In this document: in pieces, positions 1 to 9,287 of the stretch
Layout: each line of letters opens with the position of its first letter
Position numbering within the stretch: the stretch's first letter is position 1
Position numbers and translations under genes: made by a program
From: Lysinibacillus sp. OF-1
Lineage (GTDB): Bacteria; Bacillota; Bacilli; Bacillales_A; Planococcaceae
Length of the DNA: 64,000 nt
Direction of reading: 5' to 3'
Assembly (NCBI RefSeq): GCF_028356935.1
Contig: NZ_CP102798.1
Location: forward strand, 744,001 to 808,000
The notes under the pieces: generated by a model
Seen by the model: the letters and a program-made list of their open reading frames with translations, nothing else
Databases searched by the model: none
What the model was told of the DNA's origin: nothing

Positions 1-2559
1 GAAGTACATGCGATTGCCCGGGAAATAACAAAGCTGACAAGAGAAGACGGTTATCGTTATCAGGATATAGTTCTTTTATATAGACAAGCAGAGCTATATG
101 ATCCACTTATTACAAGTATTTTCCAACAATATGAAATTCCTATTTTTACAAATACAAAAAAGACGATGTTACATCATCCACTAATCGAGCTAAGTCGTTC
201 TGCACTAGAGGTCATGACGTCTACTTGGAAGTACGAACCTGTTTTTCGTAGTGTGAAAACAGATTTATTTTTCCCATTACATGCTGAGCTAACCATCTGG
301 CGTGAGCGAGCAGATCGATTAGAAAACTATTGCTTGGCACAAGGCATCTATGGAGAACGGTGGTTTGAGGAGGCACGTTGGTTTTATAAAAAGTATCGTG
401 GATTAGAATTCCATTCGCGTGTTCAAACAGATGAGGAACGTGCTATGCAGGCGGAAATCGAGGCTATTCGAGATGAAATTCGTCTACCGTTAAAGAATTT
501 ACAAGATAAGCTTGATAGTGCGAAAACGGGTAGAGATATTGCGACTGCATTATTTGAGCTAGTGGAGTCATTACAGGTTTATGATAAGCTTCAAGCAATG
601 AAAGATCGTGAGCTAGAGCGAGGTGACGCATTAGCAGCGAGTGAACATGAGCAAGCTTGGAACGAATGGATTGGTGTTCTTGACCAATTCGTCTATATGT
701 TTGGGGAGCAAGAAATGACTTTGGAGGAAGCAGCTAAAATTCTTGATGAAGGGTTTGATACGCTAGAATTTTCTCGCATTCCGCCGACCTTAGATGAGGT
801 CATGGTCGCTACTGTTGATTTAGCCAGATTGTCTAATATCAAAGTTACTTTTGTAGTGGGTATGAATGATGGTGTTTATCCAACTCGAATGGAATATGAG
901 GGTTTATTGTCAGATACAGAGCGAGAATGGTTTAGCCAAATTGGCTACGAGCTTGCACCAACCTCCACCAATCGTTTATTACAGGAAAATTACTTATTCT
1001 ACCGTGCTATTACAACACCATCTGACAAGCTGTATATGACATATCCTACGGCAGATGAAGAGGGCAAGGCACTGCTATCCTCTCTTTATATCAAGAAAAT
1101 GATTGGCAATGATAAAACAGCTGGTTTATTAAGTGAAGTTGTCATTGAGCGAGTGGTGATGGATCCCATTGAATTACTTAACGGAGATGTTTTACCCTAT
1201 TTACGCCACCCTCGTACGGCTTTAGCGCATCTGATGGTGCAGTTACGTCAAGCTGAGCATAGCCGTGAACTAGCACCAGAATGGCTAGCATTACAAAAAT
1301 TTTATAAACAAGATCCGTATTGGGCACTCATTTTTGAGCGTGTCCTCTATCCGATTACCCATAAAAATGAAGCTGAGCCACTTGAAACATATATTACACA
1401 GGAATTATATGGTCAGAAGTTAACATCAAGTGTGTCACGAATCGAGAAATACTTTAGATGTCCATTTTCTCATTTCACTACGTATGGTCTACGTTTAGAA
1501 GAACGTGCTGAATACCGACTTGAAACCTTTGCGATGGGTGATTTATTCCACGAGGCATTAAAGTGGATTACAGAAGAAACACATCGCCAGCAGTTATCAT
1601 GGATTCGTTTAACAACACAGCAAATTAAACAATTAGCACGACAAGCAGTAGAGCAAATTGTGCCTGTCTTTTCACATCAAATTTTATTGTCGAGTGCTCG
1701 TTATCGCTATATTCAGCGTAAGCTTATTCGCATTGTTGAGCGCACAATGACTGCACTGACACAGCATGCTAATGTGTCCCATTTCAAGCCTATTGCTATT
1801 GAGGCGTCGTTTGGTCCAGGGCAGCATGAACAGCTACCACCACTTGAAATCGATTTGACTAGCGGCAAGAAAATGTTTATGCGAGGACGCATTGATAGAG
1901 TGGATAGTGCAACAATCGATGATCGTTCTTATTTGCGGGTTGTCGACTATAAATCATCAGCTCGAGATCTGGATTTAAATGAGGTTTATTATGGATTGTC
2001 CTTACAAGTCCTTACGTATTTAGATGTAGCAATGGAAAATAGCTCTTATTGGCTACCTGGTCAAACTGAACCAGCTGGAGTACTGTATGTCCATGTCCAT
2101 AATCCAATGTTAAAGCTAGATAAGGATTTAACAGATAGTGAAATAGAGGAAGATCGATTAAAGCAATATAAAATGAAGGGCCTACTGTCAGAAAATGCTG
2201 AGGCGATTTTATCGATGGACGAGCAATTAGAAGAAAGTAGTGGGCACTCAAAAATTATTCCTGTATATATGAAAAAGGATGGGACACCGTCTGAATCACA
2301 ATCACGCATTGTTCCTGTCAATGATATGAAAAAGTTACAACATTTCGTTCGACGTAAACATCAGGAAGCAGGGAATGGCATTTTATCTGGTGATACAGCC
2401 ATTAGCCCCTATAAATTAAAAGCCAAAACAGCATGTGATTACTGTCAATTCGCCGCGGTTTGTCAATTTGATCCTTCAGATGGTAAACAAAGCTATCGTC
2501 AGTTGGCGCAAGCGAAGCCGAATGACATTGTTGATAAAATTCGGAAGGAGATGGAGTAG
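1..2559 (+). CDS. addB: ATP-dependent helicase/nuclease subunit B (AddB), 5' end missing
   Basis: AddB pairs with AddA to form the AddAB helicase-nuclease that resects double-strand breaks to Chi for RecA loading. The frame is open from base 1, so the gene starts upstream; 852 residues are visible, against about 1,160 in B. subtilis, and the N-terminal Walker A region lies outside. The C-terminal nuclease shows GRIDRVD and VVDYKSS (about 1885-1955). Iron-sulfur cysteines appear as a lone Cys in RCPFSHF (about 1459) and a CxxCx5C cluster, CDYCQFAAVC (about 2433-2462), the AddB [4Fe-4S] pattern. It ends one base before addA, so the two are almost certainly cotranscribed. Confidence 0.96.
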   Translation, partial: EVHAIAREITKLTREDGYRYQDIVLLYRQAELYDPLITSIFQQYEIPIFTNTKKTMLHHPLIELSRSALEVMTSTWKYEPVFRSVKTDLFFPLHAELTIWRERADRLENYCLAQGIYGERWFEEARWFYKKYRGLEFHSRVQTDEERAMQAEIEAIRDEIRLPLKNLQDKLDSAKTGRDIATALFELVESLQVYDKLQAMKDRELERGDALAASEHEQAWNEWIGVLDQFVYMFGEQEMTLEEAAKILDEGFDTLEFSRIPPTLDEVMVATVDLARLSNIKVTFVVGMNDGVYPTRMEYEGLLSDTEREWFSQIGYELAPTSTNRLLQENYLFYRAITTPSDKLYMTYPTADEEGKALLSSLYIKKMIGNDKTAGLLSEVVIERVVMDPIELLNGDVLPYLRHPRTALAHLMVQLRQAEHSRELAPEWLALQKFYKQDPYWALIFERVLYPITHKNEAEPLETYITQELYGQKLTSSVSRIEKYFRCPFSHFTTYGLRLEERAEYRLETFAMGDLFHEALKWITEETHRQQLSWIRLTTQQIKQLARQAVEQIVPVFSHQILLSSARYRYIQRKLIRIVERTMTALTQHANVSHFKPIAIEASFGPGQHEQLPPLEIDLTSGKKMFMRGRIDRVDSATIDDRSYLRVVDYKSSARDLDLNEVYYGLSLQVLTYLDVAMENSSYWLPGQTEPAGVLYVHVHNPMLKLDKDLTDSEIEEDRLKQYKMKGLLSENAEAILSMDEQLEESSGHSKIIPVYMKKDGTPSESQSRIVPVNDMKKLQHFVRRKHQEAGNGILSGDTAISPYKLKAKTACDYCQFAAVCQFDPSDGKQSYRQLAQAKPNDIVDKIRKEME

Positions 2560-2560
2560 C

Positions 2561-5500
2561 ATGGCACAAACAATTCCTATTAAGCCAGCAGATGTCACGT
2601 GGACAGATGATCAATGGAAGGCGATTTATGCTAGTGGTCAAGACACACTTGTTTCAGCCGCGGCAGGGTCTGGGAAAACAGCAGTACTGATTAATCGGAT
2701 GATTGAAAAAGTCATTGCTACCGAGAATCCTATCAATGTGGATGAACTATTGGTAGTGACCTTTACGAATGCTTCAGCCGCTGAAATGCGACATCGTATG
2801 TCAGAGGCATTAGAAAAAGCAATCGCAGAAAATCCAACATCTAATCACTTAAGACGCCAGCTTAGCCTTGTCAATAAAGCGCAAATTTCCACGTTGCACT
2901 CGTTCTGTTTAGCCATTGTGAAGCAATATGCATACTTGCTTGATATAGATCCAGGCTTTCGTATCGCCAATGAAGCAGAAATCGCTTTATTAAGAGATGA
3001 TGTATTAACGGATGTTCTAGAAGATGCCTATGATGCTGAGGATGAGGCTCAAGTACAGGCTATTTATCGCCTTGTTGATAGCTTTACTTCGGATCGTGAT
3101 GATCAAGCAATCGAAACGCTGATTAGTAAACTATATGATACGTCACGTGTACATGCAGAGCCTCAAAAATGGCTATGGAGTCTTCCTCAAGTATACGAGT
3201 TAGCAGAGGATGTAACGATTGATGATCTAGAGCTTTCTCAATATGTTAAATTGACCGTTCGCCATAGTTTGGAAGAAGCCTTCGTGTTAATTTCAGAAAT
3301 GCGGGCGATTACATTACAGCCAGACGGACCGGCTCCTTATGCTGAAACGGCAGAAGTTGATTTTGCCATGATTCAAGAAGGGATTCGAATTAGCCAAAAC
3401 GGTACATGGCAGGAGCTATTTGAATTTTTTGCGATGGTCAAATGGTCTACGTTAAAACGAGTATCCAAAGATGCATTAGTAGATGTAGAGTTACAGGAGC
3501 TTGCGAAGAAAAAAAGAGAAGCAGCTAAAAAAATAATGAATAAAATCAAAGAAACGTATTTTGTTCGTACACCTGCACGCCTACTTGAAGAAATACGATT
3601 AATGGCGCCAATAATTGCCACATTAGTAGACCTGACCGCTACTTTTAGTGAACAGTTCCGCCTAGCTAAGCTAGAACGGGGAATCATTGATTTTTCAGAT
3701 TTAGAGCATTATGCGCTACAAATTTTGACAGTAGAAATAGATGGTGAACTTCAGCCTTCGCCAGTTGCATTAGATATGAAAAAACGTTTTAAAGAAGTAC
3801 TTGTGGATGAATATCAGGATACGAATATGCTACAGGAAACCATTTTGCAGCTTGTCAAAACAGGGGAAGAGAGGGATGGCAACCTGTTTATGGTTGGAGA
3901 CGTAAAGCAAAGTATTTATCGCTTCCGATTAGCTGAACCGAAGCTCTTTATGCGAAAATATAGTGATTTTTTGGAGATGCCTGATGTAACGGGAATGAGA
4001 ATTGATTTAAATGCTAATTTCCGTAGTCGCAAAGAAGTGTTGAATGCTACAAACTATGTATTTGCACAAATTATGGGAGAGCGTGTTGGTGAGATTCTTT
4101 ATGATGACAATGCATCATTAAAGCCAGCAGCACCTTATGATGAAAAAGAAATACCTGTTGAGCTTGTAGTGATGCATCCGCCACAGGATGAGGAAGCAAC
4201 AGAAGAGCTTGAGGAAATGGGCAATGAAGCTACTACAGAGCTAGAAGAATTGAAAAAATCACAATATGAGGCGCGCTTTATCATTGATCGTATACGACTG
4301 ATGATGGAAGATGGGACAACTGTTTATGATACGAAAACGAAGTCTGAGCGACCATTAAAGTATAGTGATATTGTGATTTTAATGCGCTCCATGACATGGT
4401 CGACAGATTTAGTGGAGGAATTTAAGCTGGCAGGGATTCCACTCTATGCTGAGTCATCTAAAGGCTATTTTGATGCGCTCGAAGTGATGATTATGTTAAA
4501 TGTCTTGAAGGTAGTCGATAATCCCTATCAGGATATTCCACTAGCTTCTGTACTGCGTGCACCGTTTGTTGGTTTAACGGAAAATGAGTTGGCAAAAATT
4601 CGTTTAGCCGATCAGAAGGTACCGTTCTATGATGCTTTACGTCAATTTATTCGTAGCGAAGGGCATGGCGTGCAATCAACTACATTTGAAAAGCTTCAAC
4701 GCTTTATGCTGGCCTTCGAAAACTGGCGAGATTTAGCACGTCGTGGATCATTATCCGATTTAATTTGGAGGATTTATTTAGATACGCATTATTATGAAAT
4801 GGTTGGTGCAATGCCAAATGGTAAGCAGCGTCAGGCGAATTTACGCATCTTACATGACCGTGCATTAATGTATGAAAAAACGGCCTTTCGTGGACTATTC
4901 CGCTTTCTCCGCTTTATTGATCGAATGCGTACGCGTGGGGATGATTTAGGTACTGCAAAATCAATTGGCGAAAAGGACGATGTTGTGCGTCTTGTGACGA
5001 TTCACTCCTCAAAGGGATTAGAGTATCCAGTAGTCTTTGTTGCAGGAATGGGACGCCCGTTTAACAAAATGGATTTTCATCAACCTTATTTATTCGACCA
5101 AGATTTTGGACTCGCTGTCAAGGCTATTGACCCAGAAAATCGCATCACATATACATCTTTACCGTTTTTAGCGTTAAAAGAAAAAAAAGAGCTGGAAATG
5201 CGTGCAGAAGAAATGCGTGTTTTATATGTTGCCATGACTCGTGCGAAGGAACGCCTAATTTTAGTGGGCTCTGTGAAGAATTGGGAGAAAACACGTGACA
5301 ACTGGCAGGATGCACAAAGTTTACCGATAGATGCGCCGCTACAGGAATATTTGCGAGCAAGAGCTAATAGCTATTTGGATTGGGTAGGACCAGCGGTGGC
5401 AAGGCATGCAGACTTTACTACAGTTGCTACCACTTCTTATAAGGCGTTAGAAGATCATTCACGCTGGTCGGTACAAGCGATCAACACAAGCCATTATTCA

Positions 5501-6280
5501 TATGAAATACATGCGATGGATGAAGAAGTACAACAATGGCTCACGATGCCAGAGGACGAGGCATTACTAGATGAAATTACGTCACGCTTTCAAGCGCAGT
5601 ACGCCTACCAAAGGTCTACAAAAAAACGTTCTAAAACGTCTGTTAGTGAGATTAAGCGCTTAGAAAACTTACAGCGCCAGGCGGAACCTGAATTTTACTT
5701 TGCCACACCTGCCAAGCAAAAAGCTACTTCCATTGCACCTCGACCAGCCTTTTTACAGGAACAACAGCTAACAGGTGCTGAAATTGGAACAGCTGTGCAT
5801 ACAGTGATGCAGCATGTCCCACAGTATGGCTTTGTTGAAATCCAAGATGTGAAGGATTTTGTAGAGGATTTAGTGGCGAGACAATTGTTAACTGAGGCAG
5901 AGGGAAAAATGGTTCCACTAGCGAAGATTTTTCATTTTTTTGAGACAGAAATAGGGCAGCGGTTCAAAAAGGCAAAGCAAATACGCAGGGAAATGCCCTT
6001 TACCATTAGTAGAGTTGATGAAGATGGCGATGCTCAAATTGTACAAGGGATCATTGACTGCTTATTTGAAGATGAATATGGCGATTGGGTCTTGCTAGAT
6101 TATAAAACTGACCGTATCCTGCCACATTTTGCACAGGAGCCTGCCCTGACAAAGGAAATACGAAATCGTTATGCTGTACAGCTTCGTGTTTATAGTGAGG
6201 CCATTGAATCAATTTTACACATCAATGTGAGCGATAAAGTATTATATTTATTCGATAATGAACAGGCCGTACAGGCATAA
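2561..6280 (+). CDS. addA: ATP-dependent helicase/nuclease subunit A (AddA)
   Basis: UvrD/Rep-type SF1A helicase with a C-terminal RecB-family nuclease domain, the motor subunit of AddAB; 1,239 residues, normal for the family. The open frame extends upstream to 2435, but ATG 2561 is preceded by GGAAGGAG at 2543-2550 and starts two bases after the addB stop, so that start was chosen. Motifs in order: Walker A AAAGSGKT (residues 33-40), VDEYQDTN (motif II), TIHSSKGLEYPVVF (motif V), LYVAMTRAKERL (motif VI), then QGIIDCLF and LLDYKTD of the nuclease near the C-terminus. The catalytic pattern is intact. Confidence 0.97.
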   Translation: MAQTIPIKPADVTWTDDQWKAIYASGQDTLVSAAAGSGKTAVLINRMIEKVIATENPINVDELLVVTFTNASAAEMRHRMSEALEKAIAENPTSNHLRRQLSLVNKAQISTLHSFCLAIVKQYAYLLDIDPGFRIANEAEIALLRDDVLTDVLEDAYDAEDEAQVQAIYRLVDSFTSDRDDQAIETLISKLYDTSRVHAEPQKWLWSLPQVYELAEDVTIDDLELSQYVKLTVRHSLEEAFVLISEMRAITLQPDGPAPYAETAEVDFAMIQEGIRISQNGTWQELFEFFAMVKWSTLKRVSKDALVDVELQELAKKKREAAKKIMNKIKETYFVRTPARLLEEIRLMAPIIATLVDLTATFSEQFRLAKLERGIIDFSDLEHYALQILTVEIDGELQPSPVALDMKKRFKEVLVDEYQDTNMLQETILQLVKTGEERDGNLFMVGDVKQSIYRFRLAEPKLFMRKYSDFLEMPDVTGMRIDLNANFRSRKEVLNATNYVFAQIMGERVGEILYDDNASLKPAAPYDEKEIPVELVVMHPPQDEEATEELEEMGNEATTELEELKKSQYEARFIIDRIRLMMEDGTTVYDTKTKSERPLKYSDIVILMRSMTWSTDLVEEFKLAGIPLYAESSKGYFDALEVMIMLNVLKVVDNPYQDIPLASVLRAPFVGLTENELAKIRLADQKVPFYDALRQFIRSEGHGVQSTTFEKLQRFMLAFENWRDLARRGSLSDLIWRIYLDTHYYEMVGAMPNGKQRQANLRILHDRALMYEKTAFRGLFRFLRFIDRMRTRGDDLGTAKSIGEKDDVVRLVTIHSSKGLEYPVVFVAGMGRPFNKMDFHQPYLFDQDFGLAVKAIDPENRITYTSLPFLALKEKKELEMRAEEMRVLYVAMTRAKERLILVGSVKNWEKTRDNWQDAQSLPIDAPLQEYLRARANSYLDWVGPAVARHADFTTVATTSYKALEDHSRWSVQAINTSHYSYEIHAMDEEVQQWLTMPEDEALLDEITSRFQAQYAYQRSTKKRSKTSVSEIKRLENLQRQAEPEFYFATPAKQKATSIAPRPAFLQEQQLTGAEIGTAVHTVMQHVPQYGFVEIQDVKDFVEDLVARQLLTEAEGKMVPLAKIFHFFETEIGQRFKKAKQIRREMPFTISRVDEDGDAQIVQGIIDCLFEDEYGDWVLLDYKTDRILPHFAQEPALTKEIRNRYAVQLRVYSEAIESILHINVSDKVLYLFDNEQAVQA

Positions 6281-6288
6281 AGAACTTG

Positions 6289-6336
6289 TTATGGCAAAGC
6301 AGGGCAAGCCTTTTTTGCCTTGCTTGCACCATAGCA
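6289..6336 (+). other. hairpin after addA
   Basis: AAGCAGGGCAA and TTGCCTTGCTT can pair, with weaker extension by ATGG/CCAT. The T-run lies in the loop rather than after the stem, so it is not a textbook intrinsic terminator. It may still separate addA from the DUF418 gene. Confidence 0.3.
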
Positions 6337-6359
6337 TTTAGTCAAGAGGAGGCTATTTC

Positions 6360-7526
6360 GTGGAGTCAAAACCGACCATGTTGCAGGAACGAATGGCAAC
6401 ATTAGATATTTTACGAGGCATTAGTTTGGTAGGTATTTTACTTGTAAATATGTATACCTTTTATTTGCCAATGCCGCATATTGATTTGGCATCGTGGTTT
6501 ACAACACCATCTGATATCGTTTGGCAAAAAAATATAGACATATATGTGCAGGGAAGCTTTTACCCATTATTTGCAATGCTATTTGGTTATGGGCTTGCCA
6601 TGCAGTGGCAAAAAGCACAGAGCCGTGAACAAAATTTTTACACACTAGGTCTTCGCAGACTGTCTGTATTGTTTGTTTTTGGTTTTCTACATGCTGTGCT
6701 GATTTGGTGGGGCGATATATTAATGATGTACGCGTTCTGTGGCGTTTTTTTAGTGCTATTCCTACGCTTTAGTCCTATTTGGTTAGTAGCTAGTGCATTT
6801 ATTATTAACGGTTTAATGCAAGTTTTTATGTTATTCGTTGTAGGAATTATTCTTTTTAATACCAAGGTAGATGATTATTTAGATATCGTATCTGTAGAGA
6901 AGGCTATTACGGCTTATGGTACAGGCAATTGGGTAGATGCCTTTATGCAACGCTTAACAGATTTATCGACGCAGGCAGGCATAGGGATGTGGTTTGCAGC
7001 ACTGTTCACTATTTTACCGTATATGTTAATAGGTGCTGCAGCGTCAAAATGGCGTCTAGTAGAACGAGCTAAAGAATTGAAATGGCTCTGGCTGACATTA
7101 GCGATCACGGGGTTGGTCATTGGTATCGGTGTTAAAAGTTTACCAATTATGTTTACAAGAACATATTTACTAGATTATTTAAAGGTATACATAGGTGGTC
7201 CAATTTTAGCAGTAGGGTATATCGGGGTCATTGTGTTACTTTGCTTAGTGCCAATTGTACCGAAGTTACTTAGTCCTTTTGCTAAAATTGGTCGTATGTC
7301 CTTAACGATGTATATTCTTCAATCTATTATAGGTACTTGTTTATTCTACCAATTTGGCTTTGGCTGGTACGGTAAAGTCACTGTGGAAACAGGGGTACTA
7401 ATTGCTATCGGCATTATTGTTGTGCAAATGATCCTAGCTGAAGTTTGGTTATCTAAGTGGAAACAAGGACCATTAGAGGCGATATGGCGTAAATTAACGT
7501 ATAAGCAAAACGTGGAATCACGTTAA
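6360..7526 (+). CDS. DUF418 family multi-pass membrane protein
   Basis: A 388-residue integral membrane protein of the DUF418/YeiB type, whose function is not established. The N-terminus MLQERMATLDILRGISLVGILLVN has the family's 'DxLRG' signature followed by the first membrane helix. About eight to ten hydrophobic segments follow, and the last third (about residues 290-375) matches the DUF418 domain, with the typical GRMSLTMYILQS stretch. GTG 6360 is the start because AGGAGG lies at 6347-6352, seven bases upstream. It has its own position after addA and is not obviously cotranscribed with yisK. No specific substrate can be proposed. Confidence 0.85.
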   Translation: MESKPTMLQERMATLDILRGISLVGILLVNMYTFYLPMPHIDLASWFTTPSDIVWQKNIDIYVQGSFYPLFAMLFGYGLAMQWQKAQSREQNFYTLGLRRLSVLFVFGFLHAVLIWWGDILMMYAFCGVFLVLFLRFSPIWLVASAFIINGLMQVFMLFVVGIILFNTKVDDYLDIVSVEKAITAYGTGNWVDAFMQRLTDLSTQAGIGMWFAALFTILPYMLIGAAASKWRLVERAKELKWLWLTLAITGLVIGIGVKSLPIMFTRTYLLDYLKVYIGGPILAVGYIGVIVLLCLVPIVPKLLSPFAKIGRMSLTMYILQSIIGTCLFYQFGFGWYGKVTVETGVLIAIGIIVVQMILAEVWLSKWKQGPLEAIWRKLTYKQNVESR

Positions 7527-7650
7527 TATATGCCTCTTCACATGCATAATTTATGAAGATAGTACAACTTATAAAATTATTGTCGCAAAAGTAAGGCAAT
7601 TTCTATCATATTGTTGTATTATGTAGAAAAAAGAAGGAGCTCTTAAAATC

Positions 7651-8553
7651 ATGAAAATTTTATCATTCAAATTAGGTGGACATGTAAGCTTTGGACCAAA
7701 AGTAAAAAAAGAAGAAGCGGTATGGGATGTACTCGCTATTCAAAATGAACTTCAAGTTCTCCCTTCTTTTTCAAGTTCAATTGTGGATGGCATTGCTTTA
7801 GGCTTTGATTTCGTTGAACAGATTCGTAAATTAGTAGAAGCAGCAGAAAAATCAGATCGTGCCGATAGTTTTAAACGTGAATTTACAGATATCGAGTGGC
7901 TTTCACCAATTCCGCGTACACCCAAAAATATTATGTGTATCGGTAAAAACTATGATGAACATGCCAAAGAAATGGGTGCAGAAGCAGCACCAACAGATTT
8001 AATGGTATTTACAAAATCACCAACTGCTATTGCAGCGGATGGACAAACAATTTCCATTCATGCTGACCTTTCTTCCAAAATGGACTATGAAGGTGAGCTA
8101 GCGATTGTTATTGGAAAACGTGGTAAAAATATTCCTAAAAATTTAGCATTTGATTATGTATTTGGTTATACAATTGCTAATGATATATCAGCTCGTGATT
8201 TACAAGACAAGCATAAACAATTTTTCTTAGGTAAAAGCTTGGAAGGTACTTGCCCTCTTGGACCATACCTTGTGACAAAGGATGAAATTCCAAATCCACA
8301 AGACTTAACAGTGGTGACAAAGGTCAATGATGAAGTACGCCAAAACGGTTCTACGAAGGATATGATGTTCTCTGTTGAAACCTTAGTATCTATTCTATCT
8401 CAACATGTAACATTAGAGCCAGGAGATGTTATTTTAACAGGTACGCCTGCAGGAGTTGGAAAAGGGATGAACCCGCCACAGTTCTTAAAGGCTGGGGATA
8501 CAGTAAAAGTATCTATTCAAGGCATTGGTACATTAGTCAACCATTTTGAATAA
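7651..8553 (+). CDS. yisK: fumarylacetoacetate hydrolase-family protein, YisK-like
   Basis: 300-residue FAH-superfamily enzyme. Relatives act as hydrolases, isomerases or decarboxylases on 2-oxo acids; B. subtilis YisK (about 301 residues) has been linked to oxaloacetate decarboxylation and the cell envelope. Conserved blocks are visible: NIMCIGKNYDEHAKEMG (about residue 95), MVFTKSP, DYEGELAIVIGK (metal-binding Glu pair), ANDISARDLQ, and the C-terminal GDVILTGTPAGVGKG. ATG 7651 follows AAGAAGGAG. Its partner yisL follows, as in B. subtilis. A possible promoter lies at 7580-7609 (TTGTCG, 18 bp, TATCAT). Confidence 0.88.
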   Translation: MKILSFKLGGHVSFGPKVKKEEAVWDVLAIQNELQVLPSFSSSIVDGIALGFDFVEQIRKLVEAAEKSDRADSFKREFTDIEWLSPIPRTPKNIMCIGKNYDEHAKEMGAEAAPTDLMVFTKSPTAIAADGQTISIHADLSSKMDYEGELAIVIGKRGKNIPKNLAFDYVFGYTIANDISARDLQDKHKQFFLGKSLEGTCPLGPYLVTKDEIPNPQDLTVVTKVNDEVRQNGSTKDMMFSVETLVSILSQHVTLEPGDVILTGTPAGVGKGMNPPQFLKAGDTVKVSIQGIGTLVNHFE

Positions 8554-8564
8554 TGACGATAACC

Positions 8565-8597
8565 ATCCGCGTGAGTCTTTACTCCGCGGATTTTTTC
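8565..8597 (+). terminator. intrinsic terminator after yisK
   Basis: ATCCGCG, extended by GAGT/ACTC, pairs with CGCGGAT and is followed by a run of T. It sits 12 bases after the yisK stop. Confidence 0.85.
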
Positions 8598-8732
8598 TTT
8601 CTACACTCGATAGGCTGTGAGATGTCGAGCTATAATTGATGTAAATTATGTGAACACTGTTGTAATGTTTGAAACCCTTTCCATCGCATGGTAGGATAGA
8701 GTTTGATAGAAAATGAATGAGGTGGGACAAAC

Positions 8733-9098
8733 ATGAGTTTTTTAACTAGCCAAACGCATTTGCATATTACTACGTGGGTTATTGCTATTGTTATCTTTTT
8801 AATCGCTGCACTAATGGGCAAGCAATCAAAGGGCTTACATATGGCTTTACGTCTATTCTACGTATTAATTATCATCACAGGTGGGGCATTATTCTTTAAA
8901 TATCAGGCTGGAGACCCGATGATGTACGGACTGAAATTTTTATTCGGTATTTTAGTAATTGGTATGATGGAAATGGTATTAGTGCGTCAAAAGAAAAACA
9001 AACCAACAGGGATGTTTTGGGCATTATTCGCAGTATTCCTATTTATCACGCTGTTCTTAGGCTTTAAGCTACCATTAAACATTAATTTCCTAGCATAA
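8733..9098 (+). CDS. yisL: YisL family (DUF1516) membrane protein
   Basis: 121-residue membrane protein of the UPF0344/YisL family, function unknown. Four hydrophobic segments are visible (about residues 12-30, 40-60, 68-86, 95-115). The family hallmarks are present: THLHITTWV at the N-terminus, LRLFYVLIIITG in helix 2 and the GMMEMVLVRQKK loop. The start ATG 8733 follows GAGGTGGGA. Adjacency to yisK is conserved with B. subtilis. A terminator separates the two, so yisL probably has its own promoter. Confidence 0.9.
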   Translation: MSFLTSQTHLHITTWVIAIVIFLIAALMGKQSKGLHMALRLFYVLIIITGGALFFKYQAGDPMMYGLKFLFGILVIGMMEMVLVRQKKNKPTGMFWALFAVFLFITLFLGFKLPLNINFLA

Positions 9099-9111
9099 TA
9101 ATTTCTTAAAG

Positions 9112-9143
9112 GTCGTGAAGTATTTGCTTCACGGCTTTTATTT
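9112..9143 (+). terminator. intrinsic terminator after yisL
   Basis: GTCGTGAAG pairs with CTTCACGGC (one G-U pair) and is followed by TTTTATTTT. Confidence 0.8.
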
Positions 9144-9287
9144 TGCTAAAAGGGTGAATACGAGAGAACTGACACCTTTTTGCCCTAATTCATTTCGCAT
9201 TTTCGTAAAATCTTTTGAAAAGATAGCGACGTGACAGTGTTATTTGGTAAAATGACGATGGATTGGTTTGAAAGAGAGGGAATAACA